A stretch of 52,857 nucleotides of DNA from Streptomyces alanosinicus. Lineage in GTDB: Bacteria; Actinomycetota; Actinomycetes; Streptomycetales; Streptomycetaceae. How positions within the stretch are numbered: the first letter of the stretch is position 1; every line of letters starts with the position of its first letter. This document shows positions 1-8,153 of the stretch, piece after piece. The position numbers were made by a program, and so were the translations under genes. Under the pieces are notes generated by a model. It was not told where the DNA came from. It ran no database searches and saw only the letters and a list, made by a program, of their open reading frames with translations. The DNA is taken from positions 1 through 52,857 of the forward strand of contig NZ_BMVG01000047.1 in NCBI RefSeq assembly GCF_014650595.1, given 5' to 3'.

Positions 1-153
1 CTGATGCACCCGTACTACGCGGCCGAGCGCGGGCTCGTGGACGACGTCATCGACCCGGCCCAGACCCGCGAAGTGCTCATTCGCTCGCTGGCCATGCTCC
101 ACCGCAAGCACGCCGAGCTGCCCTCCCGCAAGCACGGCAACCCCCCGCAGTAG
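1..153 (+). CDS. acyl-CoA carboxylase beta subunit (carboxyltransferase), C-terminal 50 residues
   Basis: Only the end of the gene is present; the reading frame is open from base 1 and stops at TAG. The translated tail contains YYAAERGLVDDVIDP and ends LPSRKHGNPPQ, which is the usual end of AccB/PccB-type biotin-dependent carboxyltransferase subunits (typically about 520 residues). Such enzymes carboxylate acetyl-, propionyl- or butyryl-CoA. Beside a modular polyketide synthase the natural role is to supply malonyl-, methylmalonyl- or ethylmalonyl-CoA extender units; that role is inferred from context. Substrate preference cannot be read from this fragment. The next gene starts about 300 bases away, so it is probably a separate transcription unit. 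Confidence 0.85.
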   Translation: MMHPYYAAERGLVDDVIDPAQTREVLIRSLAMLHRKHAELPSRKHGNPPQ

Positions 154-165
154 CCCCGACAGATC

Positions 166-183
166 AAACCTGCCGGTCTGTTT
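166..183. promoter_or_regulatory. ARE-like semi-palindrome (possible gamma-butyrolactone receptor site)
   Basis: The sequence starts AAAC, ends GTTT and contains CGGTCTGTTT, which differs by one base from the CGGTTTGTTT half of the published autoregulatory-element consensus bound by TetR-type gamma-butyrolactone receptors. The other half is poor. It lies about 280 bases before SARP 1. No receptor or butyrolactone synthase gene is in the window, so this is only suggestive. Confidence 0.35.
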
Positions 184-348
184 AGTGGAGATCAGGTAAG
201 GGTGGTTGGTCTGTTCCTCTCAGGAGTAAACGGCACTTCCCTCCTGGCAGGGCGTGCGCCGGTTCGAGATTTTGCATGACGCATCGTCAGAAACATGTGT
301 CGCGCGGTAACTTCCCAGGTGGTTGACGGTCTCAGGGCGTGCTGCACT

Positions 349-416
349 ACCGCTTGAGGGTTGTTAAAAACAGGACATGCGGTCTGGTATTGACATACCG
401 TTCGTGCTGTTTTTAA
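349..416. promoter_or_regulatory. SARP 1 control region: shared 11-mer, inverted repeat and nested ARE-like box
   Basis: Three elements are visible. At 349-359 is ACCGCTTGAGG, also found upstream of SARP 2 and of the XRE-TPR gene. At 364-373 and 407-416 are perfect 10-base arms (TTAAAAACAG and CTGTTTTTAA). Between them, at 386-399, is GGTAT-TGAC-ATACC; its right half, ACATACCGTTC, is close to the ArpA-type receptor half-site read on the other strand. The start codon is about 45 bases downstream, so a bound protein could block transcription. Confidence 0.45.
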
Positions 417-458
417 ATCGTGTAGTGCCAGCAGCGCATGTGGACTAGGGGAGACGGC

Positions 459-1334
459 GTGGACATCGAGGTACTGGGCGCACTGGATGTGAGGGAGAAC
501 GGGGCGTCCGTCGCCCCGACGGCGCCAAAGCCACGCCAGGTACTGGCGCTGCTGGCGCTCCATGCGGACCGGGTGGTGCCGGTCGCCTCACTCATCGAGG
601 AACTGTGGTCGGGCCGGCCACCGCGCAGCGCGCGCACCACTCTGCAGACCTATGTGCTGCAACTGCGCGAGCTCATCGCGGCGGCGCTGGTCCGCGACGG
701 CGGGCAGCAGTCCGGTGCCGCCCCGGAACGGCGCACCGCCAAGGACGTGCTGCTCACCCTGCCGGGCGGATATCTGCTCTCCTCCGGCGGCGGCACCAGT
801 GACGTCCGGGAGTTCGAGCGGCTGGCGGGACAGGGCTACCGAGCCATGGATGCCGGTGACTTCGCGGGCGCCTCACGCACCCTCGCCACCGCCCTGGAAC
901 TGTGGTCGGGCTCCGCCTTCGCGGACGTGCGCACCGGGGTCCAGCTCGCCATGGAGGCCAAGCGTCTCGACGAGAGCCGGCTCTGCGCGCTCGACCAGCG
1001 CATCGACGCGGACCTGCGGCTCGGCCGGCACCGCGAAGTGCTGGCCGAACTGACGGTGCTGACGAGCCGCTACCGCACCCATGAGAACCTGCACGCCCAG
1101 TTCATGATCGCGCTGCACCGCTCGGGGCGGCGCGGCGAGGCGCTCGACGCCTACCAGCAACTGCGCACCACCCTCGGGCGCGACCTGGGCCTGGAACCGT
1201 CGCCGCGGCTGCGCCGGCTCCAGCACTCGATCCTGACGGCCGCACCCGAGACCACGCTGGGCCCGGTGGCCCCGGCCCGCGGCGTCCGAGCCGCGCACGT
1301 CCCGCACGCCGAACCCCTGGCACCGACCCACTGA
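459..1334 (+). CDS. SARP-family transcriptional activator 1
   Basis: A Streptomyces antibiotic regulatory protein of about 291 residues, the usual length of the AfsR/DnrI/RedD group without an ATPase. The N-terminal part (about residues 1-95) is an OmpR-like winged helix beginning IEVLGALDV and including KPRQVLALLALH. The rest is the bacterial transcriptional activator domain, with RRID-like ALDQRIDADLRLGRH and the conserved ending LGLEPSPRLRRLQ. GTG at 459 is preferred over the in-frame ATG at 438 because AGGGGAG lies five bases before it and the next residues match the normal SARP start. SARPs activate pathway promoters by binding direct repeats next to the -35 region. The ACP and PPTase genes follow in the same direction, so it probably heads that unit. 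Confidence 0.93.
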   Translation: MDIEVLGALDVRENGASVAPTAPKPRQVLALLALHADRVVPVASLIEELWSGRPPRSARTTLQTYVLQLRELIAAALVRDGGQQSGAAPERRTAKDVLLTLPGGYLLSSGGGTSDVREFERLAGQGYRAMDAGDFAGASRTLATALELWSGSAFADVRTGVQLAMEAKRLDESRLCALDQRIDADLRLGRHREVLAELTVLTSRYRTHENLHAQFMIALHRSGRRGEALDAYQQLRTTLGRDLGLEPSPRLRRLQHSILTAAPETTLGPVAPARGVRAAHVPHAEPLAPTH

Positions 1335-1372
1335 CCCTCCGGTGCGGGGGCCGATCCTTGGAGGCATCCACC

Positions 1373-2110
1373 ATGACCAGTGAGCCGACGGCAGCGTCCG
1401 GTGCCCACGGAGACATTCTTGCCGAGCTCACGGCCGTGCTGGCCGGTGTCGTACACGCCGATCCCGACCGGGTCGACCCCGAACAGCCCTTCCCCGTCCT
1501 CGGCCTGGACTCCCTGCTCACCGTCGAGTTCGTCGCGGCCGTCGCCCAGCGCTTCGGCGTCCGGATCACCGGCGCGGCACTCTACGAGTACTCCACGCCG
1601 GCTCTCCTCGCCGAGCATGTGGCGGCCGTCCGCCGTGGCGCCGACGAGGCTCCCGCGGCCGCGGACCCCGGTGCCTCCGCCGAGGTGCTGCAGGTGCTGC
1701 GCGAGCAGCTGGCGCGGATCCTGCACTGTGACCACTGGGAGATCGACGGCGGTGCCGCCTTCGCCGAGCTGGGCATCGACTCCATCCTGGCCGCGGACTT
1801 CGTCGCCGGTGTCAACCGTGCCTACGGTCTGAGCGAACGTCCCGTCACCGTCCATGAGCATCCCAGCCTCGCCGCCATGGCCGCCTACGTCGCCTCCCGT
1901 ACCCGGGGCACGGTGACGTCCACGGCGCTGGACGCCGAGATCCGACCCGCATCCGCCCCCGCCGGTACGGGGCAGGAGCCGCCGGCCGCCGCGGCCGCGC
2001 AGCGACCCCCGCTGTCCCAGGAGGAGGTGGTCGCGCTCCTCGACGCGGTGCGCGGCGACCTGATCGGCGTCGACGAGGCCGCCGCACTCCTGGCAGACCG
2101 TTCCGCCTGA
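1373..2110 (+). CDS. tandem acyl carrier protein (two ACP domains)
   Basis: A 245-residue protein with two carrier domains. The first has GLDSLLTVEF with Ser47 as the phosphopantetheine site; the second has GIDSILAADF with Ser137. A Pro/Ala-rich linker joins them, and a short acidic C-terminal helix follows (about residues 210-245). ATG at 1373 is chosen because GGAGG lies eight bases upstream. Free-standing ACP didomains usually hold acyl chains acted on by enzymes working in trans, and doubling raises flux. It sits between an activator and a phosphopantetheinyl transferase, which presumably activates both serines. The C-terminal extension may be a docking element. It is not obviously the starter ACP; the single-domain ACP at 5071-5319 fits that job better. 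Confidence 0.9.
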   Translation: MTSEPTAASGAHGDILAELTAVLAGVVHADPDRVDPEQPFPVLGLDSLLTVEFVAAVAQRFGVRITGAALYEYSTPALLAEHVAAVRRGADEAPAAADPGASAEVLQVLREQLARILHCDHWEIDGGAAFAELGIDSILAADFVAGVNRAYGLSERPVTVHEHPSLAAMAAYVASRTRGTVTSTALDAEIRPASAPAGTGQEPPAAAAAQRPPLSQEEVVALLDAVRGDLIGVDEAAALLADRSA

Positions 2111-2204
2111 ACGGGCCACGACCCGTGGACCACGGCGGCCCCCGAGCCGCGACGTCGCGCCGTCCGCTGCCGGACGGCGAACCGATCACGGATGAACCCA
2201 CACC

Positions 2205-3047
2205 ATGACGATCACCGCATCGGAGTCCCTCAGCGCCGGGCCCGCACCGCTCCAGGAGACGGCGGCCCCGGTGAAGCTGTGGCTGTGCCCCAACGACGCC
2301 CTCCCGCCCGCCATCGCCGGGGTCCTGGCCTCGCACTGGCTCGACGAGCGTGAACACAAGACCGCGGCCCGGTTCCTCTTCGAACGCGACCGCCGGCAGT
2401 ACCTCGTCGCCCACACCCTGGTCCGCCGGGCGCTGGCGCTGGAAGCCGGCCTCGCCGAGGCCGAGCTGGTCATCTGGCGTTCCTCACGCGGGCGGCCCTT
2501 CCTCCAGCCGCTGGCCGGCGGACTGCCGCGCGGCGGCGACCACCTGGACTTCAACCTCTCCCACGCCGGCGGCTACAGCCTGCTCGGCATCGTCCGCAGC
2601 CAGCGCATCGGCGTCGACGTCGAAGGCCTCGCGCGTGAGGCACGGGCCCTGGAGACCATCCTGACCACGTTCACCCCCGAGGAGCAGCAGTGGGTGGCCG
2701 GTGCGCCCCCGGGGCGGCAGCACGACCGGCGGGTGCTCAGGCTGTGGACCCTGAAGGAGGCCTACTCCAAGGCTCGTGGACTGGGACTCGGCCTGCCCTT
2801 CGACGAGTTCTCCTTCTCCCTGGCCGACGACCGGGGGGTGCTCGCCTTCCGTCCGCCCGCCGACGATCTGGCCGGGCGCTGGCGGTTCCTGGAGCTGGAG
2901 CCGGTACCGGACGTGCTGGCCGCCGTGGCCGTACCCGCCGACGACGACGCCGCGCCCCAGCTTGAGCTGCACCACGGATTTCCCTGGGGCCGGTCGACAC
3001 CGCACATCATCGCGCTGCCCGAGCCCGTGGGCGCGGCGTATGCCTAG
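2205..3047 (+). CDS. 4'-phosphopantetheinyl transferase, Sfp/Gsp type
   Basis: A 280-residue protein that moves the phosphopantetheine arm of CoA onto carrier-protein serines. Visible family motifs are NLSHAGGY (residues 117-124), RIGVDVE (134-140, magnesium-binding acidic residues) and WTLKEAYSKARGLGL (181-195, the catalytic W.KEA..K block). Length and motif spacing match Sfp-type enzymes acting on secondary-metabolism PKS and NRPS proteins. It follows the tandem ACP by about 95 bases on the same strand and is probably cotranscribed. The likely clients are the tandem ACP, the single ACP, the NRPS carrier domain and the PKS. The start codon is clear but the ribosome site is weak. Short 18-base repeats follow the stop codon. 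Confidence 0.93.
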   Translation: MTITASESLSAGPAPLQETAAPVKLWLCPNDALPPAIAGVLASHWLDEREHKTAARFLFERDRRQYLVAHTLVRRALALEAGLAEAELVIWRSSRGRPFLQPLAGGLPRGGDHLDFNLSHAGGYSLLGIVRSQRIGVDVEGLAREARALETILTTFTPEEQQWVAGAPPGRQHDRRVLRLWTLKEAYSKARGLGLGLPFDEFSFSLADDRGVLAFRPPADDLAGRWRFLELEPVPDVLAAVAVPADDDAAPQLELHHGFPWGRSTPHIIALPEPVGAAYA

Positions 3048-3083
3048 GCCCGGGAGTGTGCGCAAGCCCAGGAGTATGCGCAG
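3048..3083. repeat. 18-base direct repeat, about two copies
   Basis: Two imperfect 18-base units (each starting GCCC and ending TGCGCA plus one to two bases) begin immediately after the PPTase stop codon, and a partial third unit follows. They fill the gap between the convergent PPTase and thioesterase genes. Similar short tandem repeats occur at other gene ends in this window. Confidence 0.7.
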
Positions 3084-3093
3084 GCCTGAGAGG

Positions 3094-3891
3094 TCAGCGG
3101 CCGGCTGTGGACGCGGGCGAGTGGTGCAGGGCCGTCGTCACGTCGTTGGCCACCGCGTGGGTCACGGCGTCGAGGTCGTCCTGGAAGTAGAAGTGGCCGC
3201 CCGGGAAGATGTGCATCGCCGGCGGCCGTGCGCACCGCTCGCCCCAGCGTTCCAGGGCCTGCGGGCCCACCACCGCGTCCTCGGCACCGCCGAACACGGA
3301 CACCGGCACCGCCAGGGGTCCGTCGGCCGGCGCCGGACGCCAGCTCTCCACCAGCTGCAGGTCGGCTCGGATGACCGGCGCGAAGTGCCGCCACAGACCG
3401 GGGTGGTTCAGCACCCGGGGCGGGGTGCCGCCGAGCCGGGCGACCTGGCGCCGCAGTTCCTCGTCGGACAACTCCCGGGAGCGGACCGGCACCGGCGGGG
3501 CGTCCTGGCGGGGCGCGCCGCAGGCCGACAGGCCCAGCCACACCGGCGCGCGCCCCCGATCGGTCAGCCTGCGGGCCAGCTCGTACGCGACCAGGGCACC
3601 CATGCTGTGGCCGAACAGCGCGAACGGGGCGTCAGAGGCGTCCAGTTCGCGGATCAACCGCTTGAGATGGTGTGCCACCAGGGCGTCACCGTCGCTCAGC
3701 GGAGGCTGGTCCATCAGCGTGCCGTGGCCGGGTGCGTCCAGCGCCGTCACCCGCCAGCCGGCCGGGAACAGGGGCGGCCAGTTCTGGTACATCAGCGCTG
3801 AGCCGCCCGCGTGCGGAAACAGCCACAGGCGCACCGCGGGGACCGTCGCCCGCGGTGCGGTGACCGAGGAGGCGGAAACCTTCGCTTCCAT
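3094..3891 (-). CDS. type II thioesterase 1
   Basis: A 265-residue alpha/beta hydrolase of the stand-alone editing thioesterase family. It shows LWLFPHAGGSA near the N-terminus, the nucleophile elbow GHSMG with Ser96, an acidic residue in GGAED (Asp205) and the catalytic histidine in PGGHFYF (His233). Such enzymes remove wrong acyl or aminoacyl groups from PKS and NRPS carrier domains. ATG at 3891 follows GGAG by six bases; a GTG 15 bases further upstream is possible. The gene converges on the PPTase and diverges from SARP 2, so the 280-base gap to SARP 2 carries both promoters. A second type II thioesterase is encoded at 37690-38517. Confidence 0.93.
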   Translation of the reverse strand: MEAKVSASSVTAPRATVPAVRLWLFPHAGGSALMYQNWPPLFPAGWRVTALDAPGHGTLMDQPPLSDGDALVAHHLKRLIRELDASDAPFALFGHSMGALVAYELARRLTDRGRAPVWLGLSACGAPRQDAPPVPVRSRELSDEELRRQVARLGGTPPRVLNHPGLWRHFAPVIRADLQLVESWRPAPADGPLAVPVSVFGGAEDAVVGPQALERWGERCARPPAMHIFPGGHFYFQDDLDAVTHAVANDVTTALHHSPASTAGR

Positions 3892-4049
3892 CGCGTCTCC
3901 ATTCACGTCGGCGGGCGGTCAGAAAAGGGTACGGATCACGACGTTATCCGTTTCCTGGAAATCCAGACCGGAACCAAGAGTTCAATTCCAGCATGGGTAC
4001 ATGTGTTCTTGAGTGGCTCAACGGCCCAGCGCAACACCCCACTTGGAGC

Positions 4050-4104
4050 ACCGCTAGAAGACCGCTACAGAAAATCGCTTGAGGGGCACGGACACGGCTA
4101 GCGT
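4050..4104 (+). promoter_or_regulatory. SARP 2 promoter with 11-base-spaced direct repeats
   Basis: ACCGCTA occurs at 4050-4056 and again at 4061-4067, exactly 11 bases apart, which is the helical spacing of SARP heptamer sites. ATCGCTTGAGG (4074-4084) follows, and a -10-like TAGCGT lies at 4099-4104. The repeats sit next to the expected -35 position, the usual place for SARP binding. The start codon of SARP 2 is 71 bases downstream. Confidence 0.5.
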
Positions 4105-4174
4105 GCGTAGTGGCGGAGATTTCTGGCCACCAAAAGGAACTGGACAAGGAACTCGACGAGGTGGGGAGGCCACC

Positions 4175-4996
4175 ATGAAGATTCAGGTTCTGGGTCCGTT
4201 GAGTGCCGAGGTCAACGGGGGATCAATCGTTCCGACGGCCGGTAAGCCGCGGCAGATTCTGTCGCTGCTGGCGCTCTATCCGGGACGGGTCATGCCCGTT
4301 CCCACGCTCATGGAGGAACTCTGGGGAACCGAACCTCCGGCGAGCGCTCTGACGACCCTTCAGACATACATACTTCAACTGCGCAGGAGGCTCGGTACGG
4401 CCATGGGGCCGGGCGCGCCGACCGGGGCCAAGGACGTTCTCGCCACCCGGCACGGCGGATATCTGCTGCAGATCGACAGAGACTGTGTCGACGTGCACCA
4501 GTACGAGGATCTGGCCCGGCAGGGACAGTCCGCGTTCGAGGACGGCGACAACGAGGTGTCGGCGGCACGGTTCCGCACGGCACTCGACCTGTGGACCGGC
4601 GGACCGCTGGTGGATGTGAAGCTCGGGCCGGTCCTCGATATCGAGGTGATGCGGCTGCAGGAGAGCAGGCTGGTCACCGTGGAGCGGCGCATCGACGCCG
4701 ACCTGCGGCTCGGCCGCCACTCGGAGCTGATCGCCGAGCTGACCGAGATGACCGCCCGCCATCCGCACCACGAGGGACTGCACTCGCAGGCCATGGTGGC
4801 GATGTACCGCTCGGGCCGGCAGGCCACCGCGCTGGAGGTCTACCGCAGGCTGCGCATGCGGCTCATCGAGGAACTGGGTGTGGAGCCCTCCCCGCAGCTG
4901 CAGCGTATGCACCAGGCCATGCTGGCGGTCGATCCGCAGCTGGACGTGCTGGCGGGGCCGCGCCGTACCTCGACCTTCGACCTGTTCGCTGCGTGA
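4175..4996 (+). CDS. SARP-family transcriptional activator 2
   Basis: A second small SARP of 273 residues. It has the winged-helix start KIQVLGPLSAEVNGG and KPRQILSLLALYPGR, and the activator-domain motifs RRIDADLRLGRH and LGVEPSPQLQRMHQAM. It is clearly a paralogue of SARP 1, with the same layout and similar length. ATG 4175 is preceded by GGGGAGG. It stands alone between a divergent thioesterase and a convergent ACP. Direct repeats in its own promoter suggest control by itself or by SARP 1. Which genes each SARP controls cannot be read from the sequence; the acyl-carrier and thioesterase genes nearby are the simplest targets. Confidence 0.93.
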   Translation: MKIQVLGPLSAEVNGGSIVPTAGKPRQILSLLALYPGRVMPVPTLMEELWGTEPPASALTTLQTYILQLRRRLGTAMGPGAPTGAKDVLATRHGGYLLQIDRDCVDVHQYEDLARQGQSAFEDGDNEVSAARFRTALDLWTGGPLVDVKLGPVLDIEVMRLQESRLVTVERRIDADLRLGRHSELIAELTEMTARHPHHEGLHSQAMVAMYRSGRQATALEVYRRLRMRLIEELGVEPSPQLQRMHQAMLAVDPQLDVLAGPRRTSTFDLFAA

Positions 4997-5022
4997 CATA
5001 CGCCCCGACCCACTGCTGAACC

Positions 5023-5055
5023 GCCGAACCGCCATCCGGGGACGGCGGTTTCGGC
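5023..5055. terminator. bidirectional terminator between SARP 2 and the ACP gene
   Basis: Inverted arms GCCGAACCGCC (5023-5033) and GGCGGTTTCGGC (5044-5055) pair with one bulge across a 10-base loop. It sits between two convergent genes (stops at 4996 and 5071), the expected place for a shared terminator. Confidence 0.6.
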
Positions 5056-5070
5056 ATGTTCCGGGCCGGC

Positions 5071-5319
5071 TCAGGCGGCTGTCTGCAGCCGGGTCACCGT
5101 CTCCCACAGGACCGCCGGCGTGGCGAAGGTCTCCAGGGACAGGGCCTCGTCCATGAAGCGGATGTCGTAGGCGCTCTCCAGCGAACCCAGCAGTTCCACC
5201 GCGCCCAGCGAGTCCAGGCCCGAGACCCTGAGGTCCGTGTCGGCCTCCAGCGGTTCGTCCGTGTCGAGGAACGGCAGATAGTCACGCAGCAGTTCCTCGA
5301 ACTTCTTGTCCCAAGCCAT
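5071..5319 (-). CDS. discrete acyl carrier protein, VinL-like
   Basis: An 82-residue single carrier domain. The phosphopantetheine serine is Ser37 in SGLDSLGAVELL. The start WDKKFEELLRDYLPFLD and end ETFATPAVLWE resemble, as far as I recall, the small ACPs that carry amino-acid starters in macrolactam pathways (VinL in vicenistatin). ATG 5319 is preferred over ATG 5331 because GAGGA lies at good spacing before it. In the known pathway the beta-amino-acid ligase loads this ACP, the decarboxylase acts on it, the alanine ligase caps it and the acyltransferase moves the dipeptide to the PKS. Those partners are encoded about 33 kb away (40.4-46.1 kb), so the link is inferred. LAL 1 lies upstream on the same strand. 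Confidence 0.85.
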   Translation of the reverse strand: MAWDKKFEELLRDYLPFLDTDEPLEADTDLRVSGLDSLGAVELLGSLESAYDIRFMDEALSLETFATPAVLWETVTRLQTAA

Positions 5320-5405
5320 TGCAGTCCTCATCCTCTGTGTGTCGTGTCGTGTCGTGCGTATACGTCGTACGAGCCAATACCGCCCGGGTCGGCAGGGGGA
5401 ACCCG

Positions 5406-8129
5406 TCAGTCACCCCTAACCAGTTGGCCGGCCGCCGTGGACGCGCCGTCCACGGACAGCTCGAAGTCGAACGGCAGATCGCCGCGTCCGCTGATCTGGA
5501 GCTTGCGGTACACCTTCGTCAGATGCTGCTCGACGGTGCTGACGGTGAGGTAGAGCTTCGCGGAGATCTCCCGGTTGGTCAGGCCCTGCGCGGCGAGCGT
5601 CGCCACCCGCTGCTCGGAACTGCTCAGCTTGCCCTCCGGCCGGTCCGGGCCGGGCCGCTCGGCACGGTCCGGGGTGGGACCGCTGAGCGGGGCGTCGGGC
5701 AGGATCTCCTTGCAGAGCGCGGTCGCGCCGCACTCCTTCGCCAGGTTCCACGCCGCCCTGATCGTCGCCGTACCCTTCACCGGCGCACCCGCCTCCGACT
5801 GCCGGGCCCTGCCGAGATCGGCCATCGCACGGGCCGTGGCCAGCCGGTCGCCCGACCGGTGCAGTTCGTTCACCGCCTGCTCCAGCAGCGAGATGCGCTG
5901 CCGCGGCGCCGCGGTGGTCAGCGCCCGCTGGTGCAGCGAGACCCCACGCACCCAGGGCCGGCGGGCGTCCGCCAGCGCCAGCTGCTGCAGCACGAGCCGT
6001 TCGGCCTGCTGGGACTTGCCCAGCCGCAGCAGCGCCTCGGCGGCGTCGGTGCGCCACGGCAGGAAGGCCGGCCGGTCGATGCCCTGGGCCTCCATGATCC
6101 GGCCCACGGTCAGGAAGTCGGTGAGGGCGGCCTGCGGCTGATTGCCCGTCAGGTGATGCACCCCGCGCGCGTGCAGGAAGGCCAGCCCGTCCAGGCTGTC
6201 CAGCAGGCCCGCGGGCACCGGCCGGTCGCACAGCCGGGAGGCCTCCGTGTAGTGGCCCATGGCGCTGTGGGCGCGGATCAGCACCACCGTCGCCGCGTAC
6301 GGGAACGTCCCGCCGCTGCGCTCGGGAAGCATGTCGAGGGCCCGGCTCGCATAGGCGCAGGCCTCGGTCAGGTCGCCGATGCGCAGCAGCGCCTGAGCGT
6401 GCAGCGTGGCGAACACCGCGGCCCAGCCCGGCGCGTCGCGCCGTTCCGCGTCCTCCAGCAGGGTGCGGCTCCAGGGCACGGCCCGCTCCGGGTGGTCGGA
6501 CAGCAGCAGTGAGCGCAGCGCCTGCACGATCGGTGTCATCGTCGCCTCGGCGGGGCCGGCCGAGCGGAGCAGGCGTTCGGCGGCGGAACCGGCGTCGATC
6601 ACCACGTCCAGCGGTGAGGCGCCCGGCTCCTCGCCCTCGGGGTCTCCGTCACCGAGCAGGCGTGCCGCTTCGGTGAGCCGGCCCTGCAGCAGGAGCAGTT
6701 GGGACAGCGGCTGGGCGCCCTCGCCGTCGAGCCGGCCCTCTTGCAGCGCCGCGAGCGGGCCGGCGACCAGCCGTTCGGCGGCGGCCGGGTCGAAACGCCA
6801 GGTGACCTGGGCGAGCCGGATCGCCACGCCGTCCCGCCGCGCGTCGTCCCGGCACAGCCGGTGGGCCGCCTGCAGCAGGCCGAGCGCGCCACGGCCGTCG
6901 TCCTCGGCCAGCCGGCTCTCGGCGGCGTCGCAGAGCAGTTCCGTCTCCTCGCCGGTGGCCGACCAGGCGGTACCGGCCAGCGCGGCGGCGGACAGCAGAT
7001 GCCGGGCGGCCTTGACCGTGGGCCGGCCGTGGCGTTGCAGCATCGGGGCCGCCCGGCGGTGCAGGGCGACCAGGGCGGCGGGGGACAGGGCGCTGAGGAC
7101 GGCGTCGCGTACGGCGGGGTGCGAGAAGCCGGCGTCGTTCAGCAGACCGGCGCCCTGCAGGCCGGCCAGGCCCTGCCGCAGGGCGGGCGGCGCGATGCCG
7201 GTCAGCTCCGCGATCAGCTCCGGGGTGGCGGCCTCGTCCAGCAGCGCGGCGGCCTGGGCGACCGCTGCGGCGGTGGCGCCCGCACGGTGCAGACAGGCGT
7301 GCACGGCCTGGACGAAGGGACCGTCGATGCCCGGGACCGGACCGCGCGATGCCGACGCCGCCGGCCGGGAACGGTCGACGGGAGTACGGCGCGGGCCGGC
7401 CGCGGCCGGTGCCGCCGCGAGCTGTGCCGCGTCGGCCGGTACGAAGCGGGCGGCGCCGGAGACGGTGTGGGTGTGCTCCTCCAGGAGGGCACGCAGCAGA
7501 AGGGGGTTGCCGCCGCTGGCCTCGTACAGGGACGAGGCGTGTGCGCGGCAGCCGGCCTGCTCGGCGAGCACGGTCGCCTCGGCCGGTCCGAGACGCTCCA
7601 GCCGGATCCGGCGGAACGTCGGCTGGCGCATCAGCTCGGTCGCGAACGCCGGGTCACCGGTCTCGTGATGGACCGTGCCGGCCACCACCAGCAGGATGCG
7701 GGCGGGCCGTACATAACGGGTGAGGTACTGGACGAAGGCGAGGGACTCGTCGTCGGCGTGGTGGACGTCGTCCACGCACAGCACCAGCGGGCTGCCCTCG
7801 CTGGCCTCGCGCAGTTCGGCGCAGAGCGCCTGCATGTCCTCGGTACGCGGTGCCCGTCCGGCCGTGCTCTCCCACAGCGCCAGCCCGGGGTGGCCGGCCA
7901 GCAGCTGGCGCACCACACCCCACGCCGTCGCGCGCTCGGTCGGAAAGCCGGTCGCGCACAGCACCACGGCCCCCGCCGCCGCGGCCCGTTCGACCAGCAG
8001 ATGCATCAGCGCACTCTTGCCGCACCCCGTGGGGCCTTCCACCAGCACCGTGCGGGAGAGTCCCTCCGCACAGTCGGTGAAGGCGTCCGTCAAGGTCCTG
8101 ATCGCCGTGGTCCTTCCGACCAACGTCAT
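5406..8129 (-). CDS. LAL-type LuxR regulator 1 (large ATP-binding)
   Basis: A 907-residue protein with the LAL layout: an N-terminal AAA/STAND ATPase with Walker A GPTGCGKSAL (residues 32-41) and Walker B LVLCVDDVHHAD, a long helical TPR-like middle, and a C-terminal LuxR helix-turn-helix (LSSSEQRVATLAAQGLTNRE, then STVEQHLTKVYRKL). LALs are pathway-specific activators in many Streptomyces macrolide and macrolactam clusters. ATG 8129 starts the conserved N-terminus. The motif GGTTAGGGG lies 25 bases upstream on the coding strand and recurs before both starter-cassette operons, so it may be the LAL site and imply autoregulation. The ACP gene lies downstream on the same strand after 86 bases. 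LAL 2 (31456-34080) is a paralogue. Confidence 0.95.
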   Translation of the reverse strand: MTLVGRTTAIRTLTDAFTDCAEGLSRTVLVEGPTGCGKSALMHLLVERAAAAGAVVLCATGFPTERATAWGVVRQLLAGHPGLALWESTAGRAPRTEDMQALCAELREASEGSPLVLCVDDVHHADDESLAFVQYLTRYVRPARILLVVAGTVHHETGDPAFATELMRQPTFRRIRLERLGPAEATVLAEQAGCRAHASSLYEASGGNPLLLRALLEEHTHTVSGAARFVPADAAQLAAAPAAAGPRRTPVDRSRPAASASRGPVPGIDGPFVQAVHACLHRAGATAAAVAQAAALLDEAATPELIAELTGIAPPALRQGLAGLQGAGLLNDAGFSHPAVRDAVLSALSPAALVALHRRAAPMLQRHGRPTVKAARHLLSAAALAGTAWSATGEETELLCDAAESRLAEDDGRGALGLLQAAHRLCRDDARRDGVAIRLAQVTWRFDPAAAERLVAGPLAALQEGRLDGEGAQPLSQLLLLQGRLTEAARLLGDGDPEGEEPGASPLDVVIDAGSAAERLLRSAGPAEATMTPIVQALRSLLLSDHPERAVPWSRTLLEDAERRDAPGWAAVFATLHAQALLRIGDLTEACAYASRALDMLPERSGGTFPYAATVVLIRAHSAMGHYTEASRLCDRPVPAGLLDSLDGLAFLHARGVHHLTGNQPQAALTDFLTVGRIMEAQGIDRPAFLPWRTDAAEALLRLGKSQQAERLVLQQLALADARRPWVRGVSLHQRALTTAAPRQRISLLEQAVNELHRSGDRLATARAMADLGRARQSEAGAPVKGTATIRAAWNLAKECGATALCKEILPDAPLSGPTPDRAERPGPDRPEGKLSSSEQRVATLAAQGLTNREISAKLYLTVSTVEQHLTKVYRKLQISGRGDLPFDFELSVDGASTAAGQLVRGD

Positions 8130-8153
8130 AGTCGCCCCGTCTCGGTTGGTCCA

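Larger units (their letters stand above)
154..458. other. intergenic region upstream of SARP 1
   Basis: No convincing coding sequence. It holds the regulatory elements listed separately (two gamma-butyrolactone-receptor-like sites, an A/T-rich inverted repeat and an 11-base element shared with two other regulator genes). The richness in inverted repeats fits a tightly controlled promoter for a pathway regulator. Confidence 0.6.

Noticed and set aside
250..270. Possible tRNA T-arm (GGTTCGAGAT)
   Set aside because: No matching acceptor stem or anticodon arm is found nearby. No tRNA or rRNA gene was recognised in the window.
5411..5420. Another CCCCTAAC copy at the end of LAL 1
   Set aside because: It lies inside the last codons of the gene (LVRGD) and precedes no start codon within a usual distance, so it was not counted as an operator.
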